From Actinomycetes bacterium (lineage in GTDB: Bacteria > Actinomycetota > Acidimicrobiia > IMCC26256 > JANYLB01), in contig JANYLB010000026.1 in assembly GCA_025363815.1 (NCBI GenBank), forward strand, positions 62,001-126,000: 64,000 nt of DNA, written 5' to 3'. This document shows positions 26,106 to 36,817 of this stretch, one piece after another (position 1 is the first letter of the stretch; each line of letters opens with the position of its first letter). The position numbers were made by a program, and so were the translations under genes. The notes under the pieces were generated by a model. It was not told where the DNA came from. It worked only from the letters and a program-made list of their open reading frames with translations, and ran no database searches.

Positions 26106-26549
26106 TCAGCGCTTTTCGCCGTCGGCGCGGAAGTAGTCGGTGCGATCGACCACAACCGACTCCTCGTTGCACACCTCGGGCATCACGCGTTCGCGTTGCG
26201 CCGTCTTGCGACCTCGCGACTCGGCAGCGTCGAGCGGCGGGTCCGTTGCCGTCTCGCTCCGCTCGGATGACGCCGACCAGGTCGCTCGTCCGACGGCGGC
26301 GCGGGGAGCGGCCCGTCGGCTCGGCGGGCGGCGGGCGCCCTGCAGGACAAGACCCCCGGGAATGATGTCGGCGATATCCGAAACACCTCGCGCCGCACAG
26401 GCACTGCGCCTTCGTGCCCGCCCCCGACGCGACGCGACCACCAACGCCGCGACGATGAGCGACACGAGTACGAGGTCGACAATCAGGAGCACAGCACTTG
26501 CCTCACCCTTCACGACCGCGACGGTCGAATCGACGGGAACCGTCGCCAT
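26106..26549 (-). CDS. Hypothetical single-pass membrane protein
   Basis: A possible 147-residue protein. One membrane segment lies at about residues 16-40 (SAVLLIVDLVLVSLIVAALVV), directly followed by Arg-rich residues, the expected orientation signal. The remainder is disordered and basic, ending in a short acidic/basic tail. No family is recognised. It is divergent from terC and upstream of the HhH-GPD gene on the same strand. The N-terminal half looks like real coding sequence; the C-terminal half is less convincing. Confidence 0.45.
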   Translation of the reverse strand: MATVPVDSTVAVVKGEASAVLLIVDLVLVSLIVAALVVASRRGRARRRSACAARGVSDIADIIPGGLVLQGARRPPSRRAAPRAAVGRATWSASSERSETATDPPLDAAESRGRKTAQRERVMPEVCNEESVVVDRTDYFRADGEKR

Positions 26550-26680
26550 CGAGTTGTATCGGTACCCGTTTGCGCTCGCTCAAGCCCCGGTCTCCAGGCC
26601 CCATACCGACCCCGATCGGGTAACTCGGGTTTCGGTCACTAACGTGAAGGCGTCCCCGCCCCCTAGTCGCCAGGTGGCTC

Positions 26681-27688
26681 GTGACCGCAACGCTCCTAGC
26701 AGCGAAAACCGACTCTGAGAGCCTCGGCTCCGAAATCCTGGTCGCACCGTGGGCTTGGGCCGCGTTCATCGCGCTCATCGCGGTGCTGCTCCTCGCCGAT
26801 CTCTTCCTCTTCCACCGCGACGCCCACGAGATCTCGATCCGCGAGGCGGCAATCACCAGCATCTTCTGGGTGAGCCTCGGCCTGTCGTTCTCGTTTGTGA
26901 TCTGGGCGACGCTCGGCGGGAGCGCTGCGGGCCAGTACCTCACCGGCTACGTAATCGAGAAGAGCCTCTCGGTCGACAACGTGTTCGTCTGGGCGGTGAT
27001 CCTGTCCTACTTCGCGGTGCCGAAGGCCTACCAGCACCGCGTCTTGTTCTGGGGTGTGTTCAGCGCACTAGTGCTCCGGGCGCTCTTCATCTTCGCGGGC
27101 ATCGCTCTGCTCGAGACGTTCGACTGGATGCTCTACGTCTTCGGGGCGTTCCTAGTCGTCACCGCCTACCGGGTCGCCACGCATGACAACCAGGAGATCC
27201 ACCCCGAGCGGAACCCCGTTCTGAAGCTGATGCGACGCGTGGTGCCAGTCACCGGCGACTACGACGGCCAGCACTTCTGGACGAAGATTGACGGCCGCCG
27301 ATTCGCCACGCCGCTGCTGGTAGTGCTCGTGCTCGTCGAGGCGACCGACGTCGTGTTCGCGGTTGACTCCATCCCCGCGATCCTCGCGGTGACCCGTTCG
27401 CAGTTCATCGTGTTCACGTCGAACGCGTGCGCGATCCTCGGCCTGCGAGCCCTGTACTTCCTGCTCTCCGGCGCGGCCGACAAGCTGCGCTATCTCAACG
27501 TCGGGCTGGGGGTAATTCTCGGCTTCGTCGGGGTCAAGATGCTGATCGCGAACTGGTACCACATCCCGACGCTCCTCTCGCTTGTCGTCATCGCTGTCGT
27601 GCTCACGATCACCGTGATCGTGTCGCTGCGCGCCGATGCTCGCGACCGCGACCGCAACGCGGGCATCGACCTCGAGGAGATCACTTGA
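26681..27688 (+). CDS. TerC family integral membrane protein
   Basis: A 335-residue membrane protein with about nine hydrophobic segments. The hallmark acidic motifs are GYVIEKSLSVDNVFVWAVI and VEATDVVFAVDSIPAI, the latter containing the conserved Asp/Glu residues inside the membrane. Family members export manganese or protect secreted metalloproteins, and were first linked to tellurite resistance. The GTG at 26681 is used. A manganese riboswitch of the yybP-ykoY class was looked for upstream and not found. Its stop overlaps the start of the next gene as ATGA. Confidence 0.92.
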   Translation: MTATLLAAKTDSESLGSEILVAPWAWAAFIALIAVLLLADLFLFHRDAHEISIREAAITSIFWVSLGLSFSFVIWATLGGSAAGQYLTGYVIEKSLSVDNVFVWAVILSYFAVPKAYQHRVLFWGVFSALVLRALFIFAGIALLETFDWMLYVFGAFLVVTAYRVATHDNQEIHPERNPVLKLMRRVVPVTGDYDGQHFWTKIDGRRFATPLLVVLVLVEATDVVFAVDSIPAILAVTRSQFIVFTSNACAILGLRALYFLLSGAADKLRYLNVGLGVILGFVGVKMLIANWYHIPTLLSLVVIAVVLTITVIVSLRADARDRDRNAGIDLEEIT

Positions 27689-27903
27689 TGATAGGAACGA
27701 TCGTGGTGGCTCACGACGGTTCCGACGGCTCGGCGCGCGTGGCTCACGATGTCGACGCGGACCTGCTGGTCTGTGGGACGCGGGGGCGCGGAGGTGTGGC
27801 GGGGCTGGTCCTCGGAAGCGTCGCCCGCGAGCTTCCCGCGGAAGCGCACCGCCCGGTCACAGTGGTGCCGAACGAGGGGCGACGAGAATGGGGAAAGCCG
27901 TGA
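27688..27903 (+). CDS. Universal stress protein with the middle deleted
   Basis: A 71-residue protein. It begins MIGTIVVAHDGSDGSARVA, the first strand and ATP-binding loop of UspA proteins, and jumps after HDVDADLLVCGTRGRGGVAGL to the final part, which has the nucleotide-binding G-x2-G-x9-G(S) pattern and the ending PVTVVPN. About 70 central residues of a normal 140-residue UspA domain are missing, yet the frame is kept and the gene is translationally coupled to terC (ATGA) and to the next gene. It may be a functional minimal form or an in-frame deletion derivative. Confidence 0.75.
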   Translation: MIGTIVVAHDGSDGSARVAHDVDADLLVCGTRGRGGVAGLVLGSVARELPAEAHRPVTVVPNEGRREWGKP

Positions 27904-29042
27904 GCGACGAGATCATTCCCTGCCGCATCAATGTGCCCGAGCGCGATCTCATCGAGTTGCGCGACCGCCTGGCGCGCACTCGGTGGCCCGATGCCGAGAC
28001 GGTCGACGACTGGTCTCAGGGCATTCCGCTCGCCTACGTGCAGGACCTGTGCGCGCACTGGGCTTCGAAGTACGACTGGCGAACAACCGAGGCGCGACTC
28101 AACGCCTTTGGTTCGCAGCGTACCGAGATAGACGGGATCGGCATCCACTTCCTCCACGCGCGCTCACCGGAGCCCGCTGCACTGCCGCTGGTGCTGACCC
28201 ACGGGTGGCCCGGCTCGATCATCGAGTTCCACAAGGTCATCGGACCGCTCGTCGACCCGGTCGCGCACGGCGGTGACGCCGCCGACGCGTTCCACGTTGT
28301 GTGCCCGTCTCTGCCCGGCTACGGGTTCAGCGACCGCCCTACGCGCGCTGGGTGGAAAGTGCCGCGCATAGCCGCGGCCTGGGCCGAGCTGATGGCGCGG
28401 CTCGGCTACGACCGCTACGGAGCCCAGGGCGGCGACTGGGGGTCGAGCGTCACTACGAGCATCGCTCAACAGGATGCCGAGCACGTCGTTGGCATTCATC
28501 TCAACATGGTGATCGCGATCCCCGACCTGTCGATGGGCGAGCCGACCGACCAGGAGCGCGGCGCGCTCGCGGCGTTCAAGCACTACCAGGCCGAGGAGTC
28601 GGGATACTCGATCCAGCAATCGACCCGGCCCCAGACCCTCGGCTACGGGCTCGCCGACTCCCCCGCGGCCCAGGCAGCCTGGATCGTGGAGAAGCTCTTC
28701 GCCTGGACCGACTGCGACGGTCACCCCGAGAACATCCTCACGCGCGACGAGATGCTCGACAACGTCATGCTCTACTGGCTCCCGAATGCAGGGGCATCGT
28801 CGGCCCGGCTCTACTGGGAGAGCTTCAACGACTTCGACACCCAGTTCGCGCCTGTGACCGTACCTGTGGGCGTGTCGACATTCCCTAAAGAGCTTTCGCG
28901 GCCATCTCGGCGGTGGGCCGAACCCCGGTTCTCCGATATCCGTCACTGGAACGAGCTCGACAAGGGCGGCCACTTCGCCGCGTTCGAGCAACCCAAGACG
29001 TTCGTCGACGAAGTTCGCTGCTTCTTCCGCCTTGTGCGCTGA
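27888..29042 (+). CDS. Epoxide hydrolase (EHN-domain alpha/beta hydrolase)
   Basis: A 384-residue enzyme of the microsomal-type epoxide hydrolase family. The N-terminal EHN domain has INVPERDLIELRDRLARTRW. The oxyanion loop is THGWPGSIIEF, the nucleophile Asp lies in GAQGGDWGSSV, and the histidine in LDKGGHFAAFEQP. It would open epoxide rings of bulky substrates. ATG at 27888 overlaps the stress-protein gene by 16 bases; a GTG at 27900, giving a GTGA overlap, is equally possible. It forms a likely operon with terC and the truncated stress protein. Confidence 0.92.
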   Translation: MGKAVSDEIIPCRINVPERDLIELRDRLARTRWPDAETVDDWSQGIPLAYVQDLCAHWASKYDWRTTEARLNAFGSQRTEIDGIGIHFLHARSPEPAALPLVLTHGWPGSIIEFHKVIGPLVDPVAHGGDAADAFHVVCPSLPGYGFSDRPTRAGWKVPRIAAAWAELMARLGYDRYGAQGGDWGSSVTTSIAQQDAEHVVGIHLNMVIAIPDLSMGEPTDQERGALAAFKHYQAEESGYSIQQSTRPQTLGYGLADSPAAQAAWIVEKLFAWTDCDGHPENILTRDEMLDNVMLYWLPNAGASSARLYWESFNDFDTQFAPVTVPVGVSTFPKELSRPSRRWAEPRFSDIRHWNELDKGGHFAAFEQPKTFVDEVRCFFRLVR

Positions 29043-29113
29043 GCCGAGATCGCGTGGGCCTCGGAATTGCTGACCGCTTTGCCGAGCCGGCGGCCAGCGG
29101 CCACGATCAAGCC

Positions 29114-29944
29114 ATGCCCATCGTCGCCGCCAACGGAATCGACCTCTACTACGACCGCTTCGGCCATGCCGGCGACCCCATGCTGCTCCTGGTCAACGGT
29201 CTGGGCTCGCAGTGTGTGCGATACGACGACGAGCTGTGCGAAGCGTTCGTCGATCGCTATCTCCAGGTGATCCGCTTCGACAACCGAGACGTCGGGCTGA
29301 GCACCCACCTCCCGCAGGGCGCGCGCTACGGGCTGACCGACATGGCCGCCGACGCCGTCGGCCTGTTGGACGCGCTCGCGATCGAACGCGTCCACATCTG
29401 GGGGTGTTCGATGGGAGGGATGATCGCCCAGGTCGTCGCGATCGAGCACCCCGAACGGGTGACGTCACTCACCTCGATCATGTCGACGACGGGAGAGCCG
29501 ACAGTGGGCCAGGCTGCGCCGGAGTTGATCGGCCGGCTCGTGGAGCTGAGCGCACCGGCCGCCGACCTCGATGAGGCCGTCGAGCGGGCCGTCGCACTGG
29601 CCAAGGCGATCGGCAGCCCCGACGAGTTCGATGAACCAATGCAGCAGCGGCGTCAACGCGCGTTCATAGAGCGTTCGTACGACCCCGAGGGCGTTGGTCG
29701 TCAGATCGCCGCCATCACGCGCTCCGGTGATCGTGCCGCCGGGTTGGCCGCGCTCGATGTCGCGACGCTCGTCATTCATGGCGATGCCGATCCACTGATC
29801 GACGTGTCGGGCGGCCTCAGAACCGCCGAGCTCGTGCCCGGTGCCGAGCTGCTCGTGATCGAGGGGCTGGGCCACGACCTCGCACCGGCGTTCTTGGCCG
29901 CGATCGTCGAGGCGACGACCCAGCTGGTGATCTCGACCCTCTAG
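29114..29944 (+). CDS. Alpha/beta hydrolase
   Basis: A 276-residue serine-type alpha/beta hydrolase. Nucleophile elbow WGCSMGGMIAQ, oxyanion region LLLVNGLGSQCVRYD, acid in HGDADPLIDVSGG and His in IEGLGHDLAP. The plan resembles aromatic-degradation and enol-lactone hydrolases of actinobacteria. The substrate is unknown. It is about 70 bases downstream of the epoxide hydrolase on the same strand and ends four bases before the leuA stop region (convergent). Confidence 0.85.
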   Translation: MPIVAANGIDLYYDRFGHAGDPMLLLVNGLGSQCVRYDDELCEAFVDRYLQVIRFDNRDVGLSTHLPQGARYGLTDMAADAVGLLDALAIERVHIWGCSMGGMIAQVVAIEHPERVTSLTSIMSTTGEPTVGQAAPELIGRLVELSAPAADLDEAVERAVALAKAIGSPDEFDEPMQQRRQRAFIERSYDPEGVGRQIAAITRSGDRAAGLAALDVATLVIHGDADPLIDVSGGLRTAELVPGAELLVIEGLGHDLAPAFLAAIVEATTQLVISTL

Positions 29945-29948
29945 GCCT

Positions 29949-31856
<1,908 letters not shown>

Positions 31857-31949
31857 TCAACGCGGTTCCCTGGAGTTCCCGATCTGAGCCCGGTCGGTCG
31901 CGGTAGAACAGTAGGGATGATCCGTTGGGTCGGCCCGGGGTGAGGTGGG

Positions 31950-32807
31950 ATGGACGAGCGTGTGGTCGAGATCGGAAGCGGTCGACGGCTCGGATACCGC
32001 GAGTTCGGTGACCCCGAGGGAACACCGGTCGTCAATTGCCACGGTGGTCTGGTGTGCGGACTCGATGTCGCGCCGTTCCACGACGCCGCGCGAGAAATCG
32101 GCGTCCGGCTCATCTCACCTGACCGCCCCGGCCTCGGCTCGTCGACTCCCCTCCCCGGTCGCACCACTGCGGACTGGACTGTCGATGTCCGGGCCCTCCT
32201 CGATTCACTCGCGATCGAGCAGACGGCCGTGCTCGGTTGGTCGATGGGTGGTCAGTACGCGCTCGCGTGTGCCGCGCTCCTTCCCGAGAGGGTGACGCGG
32301 ACGGTCGTCGTGGCCGGCGCGGTCCCACTCGACGACGACATTGCACTCGGCGAGCTCAACCCAATGGACCGGCGACTCACGAACCTCTCGCGGAACCACG
32401 CCACGCTCGCGCGTCACTCGTTCGCCACCCTCGGCCAGATCGCGCGGCATGCGCCCCGAGCGTGGGTCCGAGTCATGGCCCGCGACGCCACCTCCGCCGA
32501 AGCCGACACGCTCCGCTCGCTGTCTGATCCCGGTCTCGCCGCCGCCGCAGCCCGGGCCCTCGCGCACGGCGGCGGGATGGTCGAGGAGTATCGGGCGTGG
32601 GTGCGGCCCTGGGGTTTCACGCCCGAGATGGTTGCCGGGACCGTCGGGCTCTGGCAGGGCGATGCCGATGCGCTCGTACCGCCGAAGTGGGCCGCGTCTC
32701 TCTCGCATCGGATCCCGCATGCGGTGCTCCACCGCCTTCCCGGTGAAGGGCACTTCCTCAGCTACCGGCACCAGGCCGAGATCCTCGGGGCTCTCGCGGG
32801 CACCTAG
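31950..32807 (+). CDS. Alpha/beta hydrolase
   Basis: A 285-residue alpha/beta hydrolase. Its nucleophile elbow is LGWSMGGQYAL, the oxyanion region NCHGGLVCGLDV, the acid WQGDADALVPP and the His PGEGHFLSYR. This type of actinobacterial hydrolase is common and has no assigned substrate. It is divergent from leuA, with the attenuator region on the other strand, and is followed by a broken P450 gene on the opposite strand. Confidence 0.82.
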   Translation: MDERVVEIGSGRRLGYREFGDPEGTPVVNCHGGLVCGLDVAPFHDAAREIGVRLISPDRPGLGSSTPLPGRTTADWTVDVRALLDSLAIEQTAVLGWSMGGQYALACAALLPERVTRTVVVAGAVPLDDDIALGELNPMDRRLTNLSRNHATLARHSFATLGQIARHAPRAWVRVMARDATSAEADTLRSLSDPGLAAAAARALAHGGGMVEEYRAWVRPWGFTPEMVAGTVGLWQGDADALVPPKWAASLSHRIPHAVLHRLPGEGHFLSYRHQAEILGALAGT

Positions 32808-32887
32808 GGCACGGGGGCCGATCATCCACGTGGGATGACTCCTCCGGCCCGGCCGGGGGCCGGAGACGCCGGCCGCCAAGACGATCG

Positions 32888-33178
32888 CGGCAGGAGCACC
32901 CAGTCGCCCTTGCTGAACGGACACCCCCGAACTCGAAGTCTTCCGCGACCATCCGGCCCATCGTCACCGGTGCGTAGGTGCGCGCGAGCTCCTCGACTGC
33001 GGTGTCGATCAGCGCTGGTTCCGACGCGAGTGGGACGCGCGCCGGGTCCCATCGTGAACGACTCACCCGCGGGATGGTCGTCCGGCTGATCGGCGACCAC
33101 GCAGGTGAGGGTCTCGAGATCTTCGCAGGAGAAGCTCACCCAAGATCGGTTCAATGGCCGCGCGATCCGGCGCTCGCC
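32888..33178 (-). pseudogene. Cytochrome P450 remnant with frameshifts
   Basis: The minus strand at 33066-32920 reads ASEPALIDTAVEELARTYAP and continues MVAEDFEFGGV, which is the helix K region of a cytochrome P450 with the ExxR motif inside EELAR. The downstream conserved part PFSKGDWVLLP lies at 32888-32920 in another frame. Neither the heme-Cys loop nor the N-terminal half is present. A further in-frame stretch upstream to about 33178 may be another piece. It is a decayed gene wedged between an alpha/beta hydrolase and the nitronate monooxygenase. The 373 bases from 32808 to 33180 hold nothing else I can identify. Confidence 0.68.
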
Positions 33179-33180
33179 GC

Positions 33181-34311
33181 CTAGACGCCGGCAGCCGCGT
33201 TGAGACTGTCGAGATGCTCGACTGCTTCGAGGTACTCCTCGACCCAGCGCTGGATGACACCTGCAGTCTTCTCGACCTTCTCGAACTGGCCGACGACCTG
33301 GCCGACAGGGTTGAACGCCACGTCGACCGACTGATCCGGGTAGCGGTGCGTCGCCGCGACCGCCATTCCGGAGACCATGTATTGCAGCGGCATGCCGAGC
33401 GGCTCCGGGCTGCCCTCTGCCTCCCAGGCATCGGTCCAGTCGTTGCGGAGCATGCGGCACGGCTTGCCGGTGAATGAGCGGCTCCGCACGGTGTCGCGCG
33501 ACCCCGCCTTCACATAAGTCTCCTGCTGCACCGCCGTGTTCTCCGACTCCTCGACCATCAACCACTGCGATCCCGACCACGCGCCCTGGCACCCGAGCGC
33601 CAGCGCGGCCGCGATCTGCGCGCCACTCCCGATTCCACCGGCGCCAAGCACCGGAACCGGCGCGACCTCTTTCACAACCTGCGGCCACAGCACCATCGAG
33701 CCGACCTCGCCGCAGTGACCGCCGCCCTCACCACCCTGAGCGATGATGATGTCGACCCCGGCGTCGGCGTGCTTGCGCGCCTGGTACGGCGAGCCGCAGA
33801 GCGCCGCGACTTTGCGACCCGCGGCGTGGATGTGCTCGATCATGTCGGGCGGCGGAGTACCCAACGCGTTGGCGATGAGCATCATCTTCGGGTGTTGCAA
33901 CGCGACTTCGACCTGCGGGGTCGCGGTGGCCTCGGTCCAGCCGAGCAGCTGGCCCGAGTTGTCTTCACCCTCGGGCGTCGGCACTCCGTGGTCGTTCAAC
34001 AGCTTGCGGGCGAAGTCGAGGTGGGCCTGGGGGACCATGTCCTGGAGCATCTTCGTCAGCTCCTCGGTCGGCATGTCGGCGTCCATGCCCTCGTACTTGT
34101 TCGGAATCACGATGTCGACGCCGTAGGGGCGGTCCCCGATGTGCTCGTCGATCCAGTTGAGCTCGATCTCGAGCTGCTCGGGGCTGAAGCCCACCGCGCC
34201 GAGCACACCGAACCCACCGGCCTTGCTCACCGCAACCACGACGTCACGGCAGTGCGTGAAAGCGAAGATCGGGAACTCGATTCCGAGCTCGTCACAGATG
34301 GGGGTTCTCAT
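33181..34311 (-). CDS. Nitronate monooxygenase (2-nitropropane dioxygenase family)
   Basis: A 376-residue FMN enzyme oxidising nitronates such as propionate-3-nitronate, or a related FMN TIM barrel. It opens TPICDELGIEFPIFAFTH. The FMN/catalytic segment is IIIAQGGEGGGHCGEVGSM with the family's active-site His, and the phosphate-binding loop is VLGAGGIGSGAQIAAALALG. The ATG at 34309-34311 has an AGGAG site seven bases upstream. It stands alone, 141 bases downstream of the SARP gene. Confidence 0.9.
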   Translation of the reverse strand: MRTPICDELGIEFPIFAFTHCRDVVVAVSKAGGFGVLGAVGFSPEQLEIELNWIDEHIGDRPYGVDIVIPNKYEGMDADMPTEELTKMLQDMVPQAHLDFARKLLNDHGVPTPEGEDNSGQLLGWTEATATPQVEVALQHPKMMLIANALGTPPPDMIEHIHAAGRKVAALCGSPYQARKHADAGVDIIIAQGGEGGGHCGEVGSMVLWPQVVKEVAPVPVLGAGGIGSGAQIAAALALGCQGAWSGSQWLMVEESENTAVQQETYVKAGSRDTVRSRSFTGKPCRMLRNDWTDAWEAEGSPEPLGMPLQYMVSGMAVAATHRYPDQSVDVAFNPVGQVVGQFEKVEKTAGVIQRWVEEYLEAVEHLDSLNAAAGV

Positions 34312-34452
34312 GATCGTCTGCTCCTGGATGCGGTGGACGGCCCACGGCAGCCACTGCGCAGAGTAGCCAAGCGCCGTCCAGTTCCGCATCGAGCAGTCCC
34401 ATCGCGGCGGCGGATGACCGTTATTTAGCTGAGAGATGTCAGATCGGCGCGG

Positions 34453-36711
34453 TCAGGCTCGATCCGCGTACGCGGCGTCGAACTCCGCGATACGAGCCAG
34501 ATCGAGACGGGCGCCGAGAGACTCGAATGCGGCGCGGGCGGCCTGGAGCTCGCCGTGAGCACGGTTCGTTTCGTCTTGTCGAACGAGCGCGTGGGCAAGG
34601 AGCACGCGCGCGCGGGCCCGGTCGTAGGGTGCATTGGCGTCGCGCCAGAGATCCGCCCCTCGCCGAAGACACTCAACGGCGCGCGCGCAGTCGCCATCAG
34701 CAAGCAGCACCGCGCCGTGGGTGGTCTCGGCCGCCGCTCGGACCCCCGGGCTCGCGTACAGGGCCGCGAGCTCGGTGAGCTCGGTGGCGGCCGACCGTGC
34801 TGTCGTGATGTCGCCGGCAGCGAGCGCGATCTCGACCTGGGCAGGGAGGACTCGGGCGCGGGCGAGGTTGTTCCACCCCGCCTCCGCCAGCGCCGCGCCG
34901 ATCGAGGCCGCGGCACCGGCGGTATCGCCTCGGGCCAAGAGGAGGAGGGCGGTGCCCGGCTGGGGTGGCGCGGCATTCTCGCTTGCCTTTGCGAATGCCT
35001 CGGCCGCGCCGTCGAGGTCCCCCATACGAAGGCGAACCTCACCGATCTCGGAGAGGGCGAGGCCAACGTGCACCAGCTCGATCGGTTCCATCCCCGCGCA
35101 CGCGTCGCGGGCGCTCAGCTCAGCCTCGGACCATGAGCCGCGGCCAATGAGTACTCCGATGCGGTGGGTCTCGCAGTCGCCCGGGAGGCTGGTAATGCCC
35201 GCCCGCTCGAAGCACTCGGAAATCGCATCCATCCACTCCGCGGCCCGCCGGTAATCACCCAACTCGTAACACGTGCTGATCGTCCGACAGAAAACGAGCT
35301 GCGCCGGCAAAGGCGAGACCTGGCCGCTTATGGCCCACGTCATTCCCTCGTCGATCATCGCCATGCCCAGCGCGACATCACCCTGGCGGACGCGCACGTA
35401 GCCGCCAAACGTCAATCCGATTGCCTGGAGGTCGGGAACGCCGAATCGTCGCCCGATATCGAACGCGCGCTGCGCCGATTCGCATGCGTGTTCGTCGTCG
35501 CCCTTGACCGTCGCGAACATGGTGGCGGCCCATGCGAGGAATCCATGAACTGCACTCTCCGGCTCGTGCTCGAGCAGGCGTTGCGCTCGTTGGAACCAGC
35601 CTCCGGCTACCGACAGACGGAGTCGCGCGCCGAACCAGATGGCAAGCATCACGGCCATGGTCGCAGCGCGTCCGACGTCACCCTCCTCGACGAACGCGTC
35701 GTGGGCGCGCTGACGCACGACAAGCGCTTCGAGTGGACGCTGCGTCCAGAGCAGGGCATCGGCCAGCGCGTCGAGATCGTCGCCACCCAAGGCTCCGTCG
35801 CGGTCAGCAGCCGACAGCAAATCAGCTGCCTCCTGCCACCGTCTCGCGGTCGCCGCCTCACGGCCCCGGGCGACGAGGCCTTCATCGGACCCACCGGGAT
35901 GAACAAATGCCAGAACTGCGACGGGAACCGACTCGGTCAAGGGCGACATCCATTCCAGATCCGGTCGTTGTTCGAGGATCGCCTGTTCGAGGCTGGCGAG
36001 TGTCGGGTTGGGTTCGATGCCCAGCTGCTCGGCCAGCACCTCGCGCAGCCGGCGGTACGCGCGCAACGCTTCGGCCTGGCGTCCGCTGCGATACAGGGCG
36101 ACCATCAACTGGCCGACCAACCGTTCGCGGAGCGGGTGCTCTTCCACCAATTGGGCGAGCTCACCCGCGACGTCCCGGTGCGCGCCGAGTGCGAGATCTG
36201 CGTCTGTGCGATCCTCGATGGCCGAAAGGCGCAGCTCGGTCAGCCGAGTGATGTGGGCCTGCGCGAACGGCTCGAAAGTGAAGTCGACGAGCGCCTCACC
36301 ACGCCACAGCGCGAGAGCGGTCCGGAGCGTGCCGGCCGCGGTCGCCGGTGACGTGGCCAACTCGCGCCTCCCCTGCCCGACGAGGTGTTCGAAACGAGCC
36401 GCATCAGTCCCGTCGGGCTCTATGGCCAGCACGTAACCGGGCTCTCGGGTCACGAGAACCTGGCCCGCCTCGCGTCGAGCACGATCGGGCTCGAGGGCGG
36501 CGCGGAGATGGGCGATGTAGGTCTGGAGCGTATTGGCGGCCGTCTTTGGTGGTTGTGCGCCCCACAGGACCTCAAAGAGGCGATCGGTTGACACCACCTC
36601 ATTGGCGCGAATCACGAGAACCGCCAACAGCAGGCATGACTTCCTGCTCGGGAGCACAACGAGCCGGCCGCCGACGACGACCTCCAGCGGTCCGAGCACC
36701 CGTATCTCCAC
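34453..36711 (-). CDS. SARP-type transcriptional regulator (BTAD domain) with a TPR-like C-terminus
   Basis: A 752-residue AfsR/DnrI-family regulator. Residues 1-95 are an OmpR-like winged-helix (EIRVLGPLEVVVGGRLVVLP, then LLLAVLVIRANEVVS). The BTAD activation domain follows to about 245, with the conserved LVEEHPLRERLVGQLMVALY and AYRRLREVLAEQLGIEPNP. The remaining 500 residues are Ala-rich helices resembling TPRs, without an NB-ARC ATPase domain. GTG at 36709-36711 starts VEIRVLGPL, where this family normally starts. It is divergent from the CoA-transferase gene, with direct repeats between that look like its binding site. Confidence 0.88.
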   Translation of the reverse strand: MEIRVLGPLEVVVGGRLVVLPSRKSCLLLAVLVIRANEVVSTDRLFEVLWGAQPPKTAANTLQTYIAHLRAALEPDRARREAGQVLVTREPGYVLAIEPDGTDAARFEHLVGQGRRELATSPATAAGTLRTALALWRGEALVDFTFEPFAQAHITRLTELRLSAIEDRTDADLALGAHRDVAGELAQLVEEHPLRERLVGQLMVALYRSGRQAEALRAYRRLREVLAEQLGIEPNPTLASLEQAILEQRPDLEWMSPLTESVPVAVLAFVHPGGSDEGLVARGREAATARRWQEAADLLSAADRDGALGGDDLDALADALLWTQRPLEALVVRQRAHDAFVEEGDVGRAATMAVMLAIWFGARLRLSVAGGWFQRAQRLLEHEPESAVHGFLAWAATMFATVKGDDEHACESAQRAFDIGRRFGVPDLQAIGLTFGGYVRVRQGDVALGMAMIDEGMTWAISGQVSPLPAQLVFCRTISTCYELGDYRRAAEWMDAISECFERAGITSLPGDCETHRIGVLIGRGSWSEAELSARDACAGMEPIELVHVGLALSEIGEVRLRMGDLDGAAEAFAKASENAAPPQPGTALLLLARGDTAGAAASIGAALAEAGWNNLARARVLPAQVEIALAAGDITTARSAATELTELAALYASPGVRAAAETTHGAVLLADGDCARAVECLRRGADLWRDANAPYDRARARVLLAHALVRQDETNRAHGELQAARAAFESLGARLDLARIAEFDAAYADRA

Positions 36712-36727
36712 GCCCAACCTTCGCACA

Positions 36728-36755
36728 TTCCGGTGCGTTCCAGTGCGGCTCCAGT
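36728..36755. promoter_or_regulatory. Three heptamer direct repeats, candidate SARP binding site
   Basis: TTCCGGT (36728-36734), TTCCAGT (36738-36744) and CTCCAGT (36749-36755) are spaced 10 and 11 bases apart, one DNA turn. SARP regulators bind heptamer direct repeats of this period at their target promoters. The repeats lie between the divergent SARP and CoA-transferase genes, 17 bases from the SARP start and 63 bases from the other. Confidence 0.6.
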
Positions 36756-36817
36756 CATCCTCAAGCCCGCGCGCGCAAGATCGCTCGAAGGGAACCAATC
36801 GAAAGGTGAGCCCACCG

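Noticed and set aside
26550-26680. Manganese (yybP-ykoY) riboswitch before terC
   Set aside because: The region is GC-rich with some pairing, but the conserved core of the riboswitch is not present.
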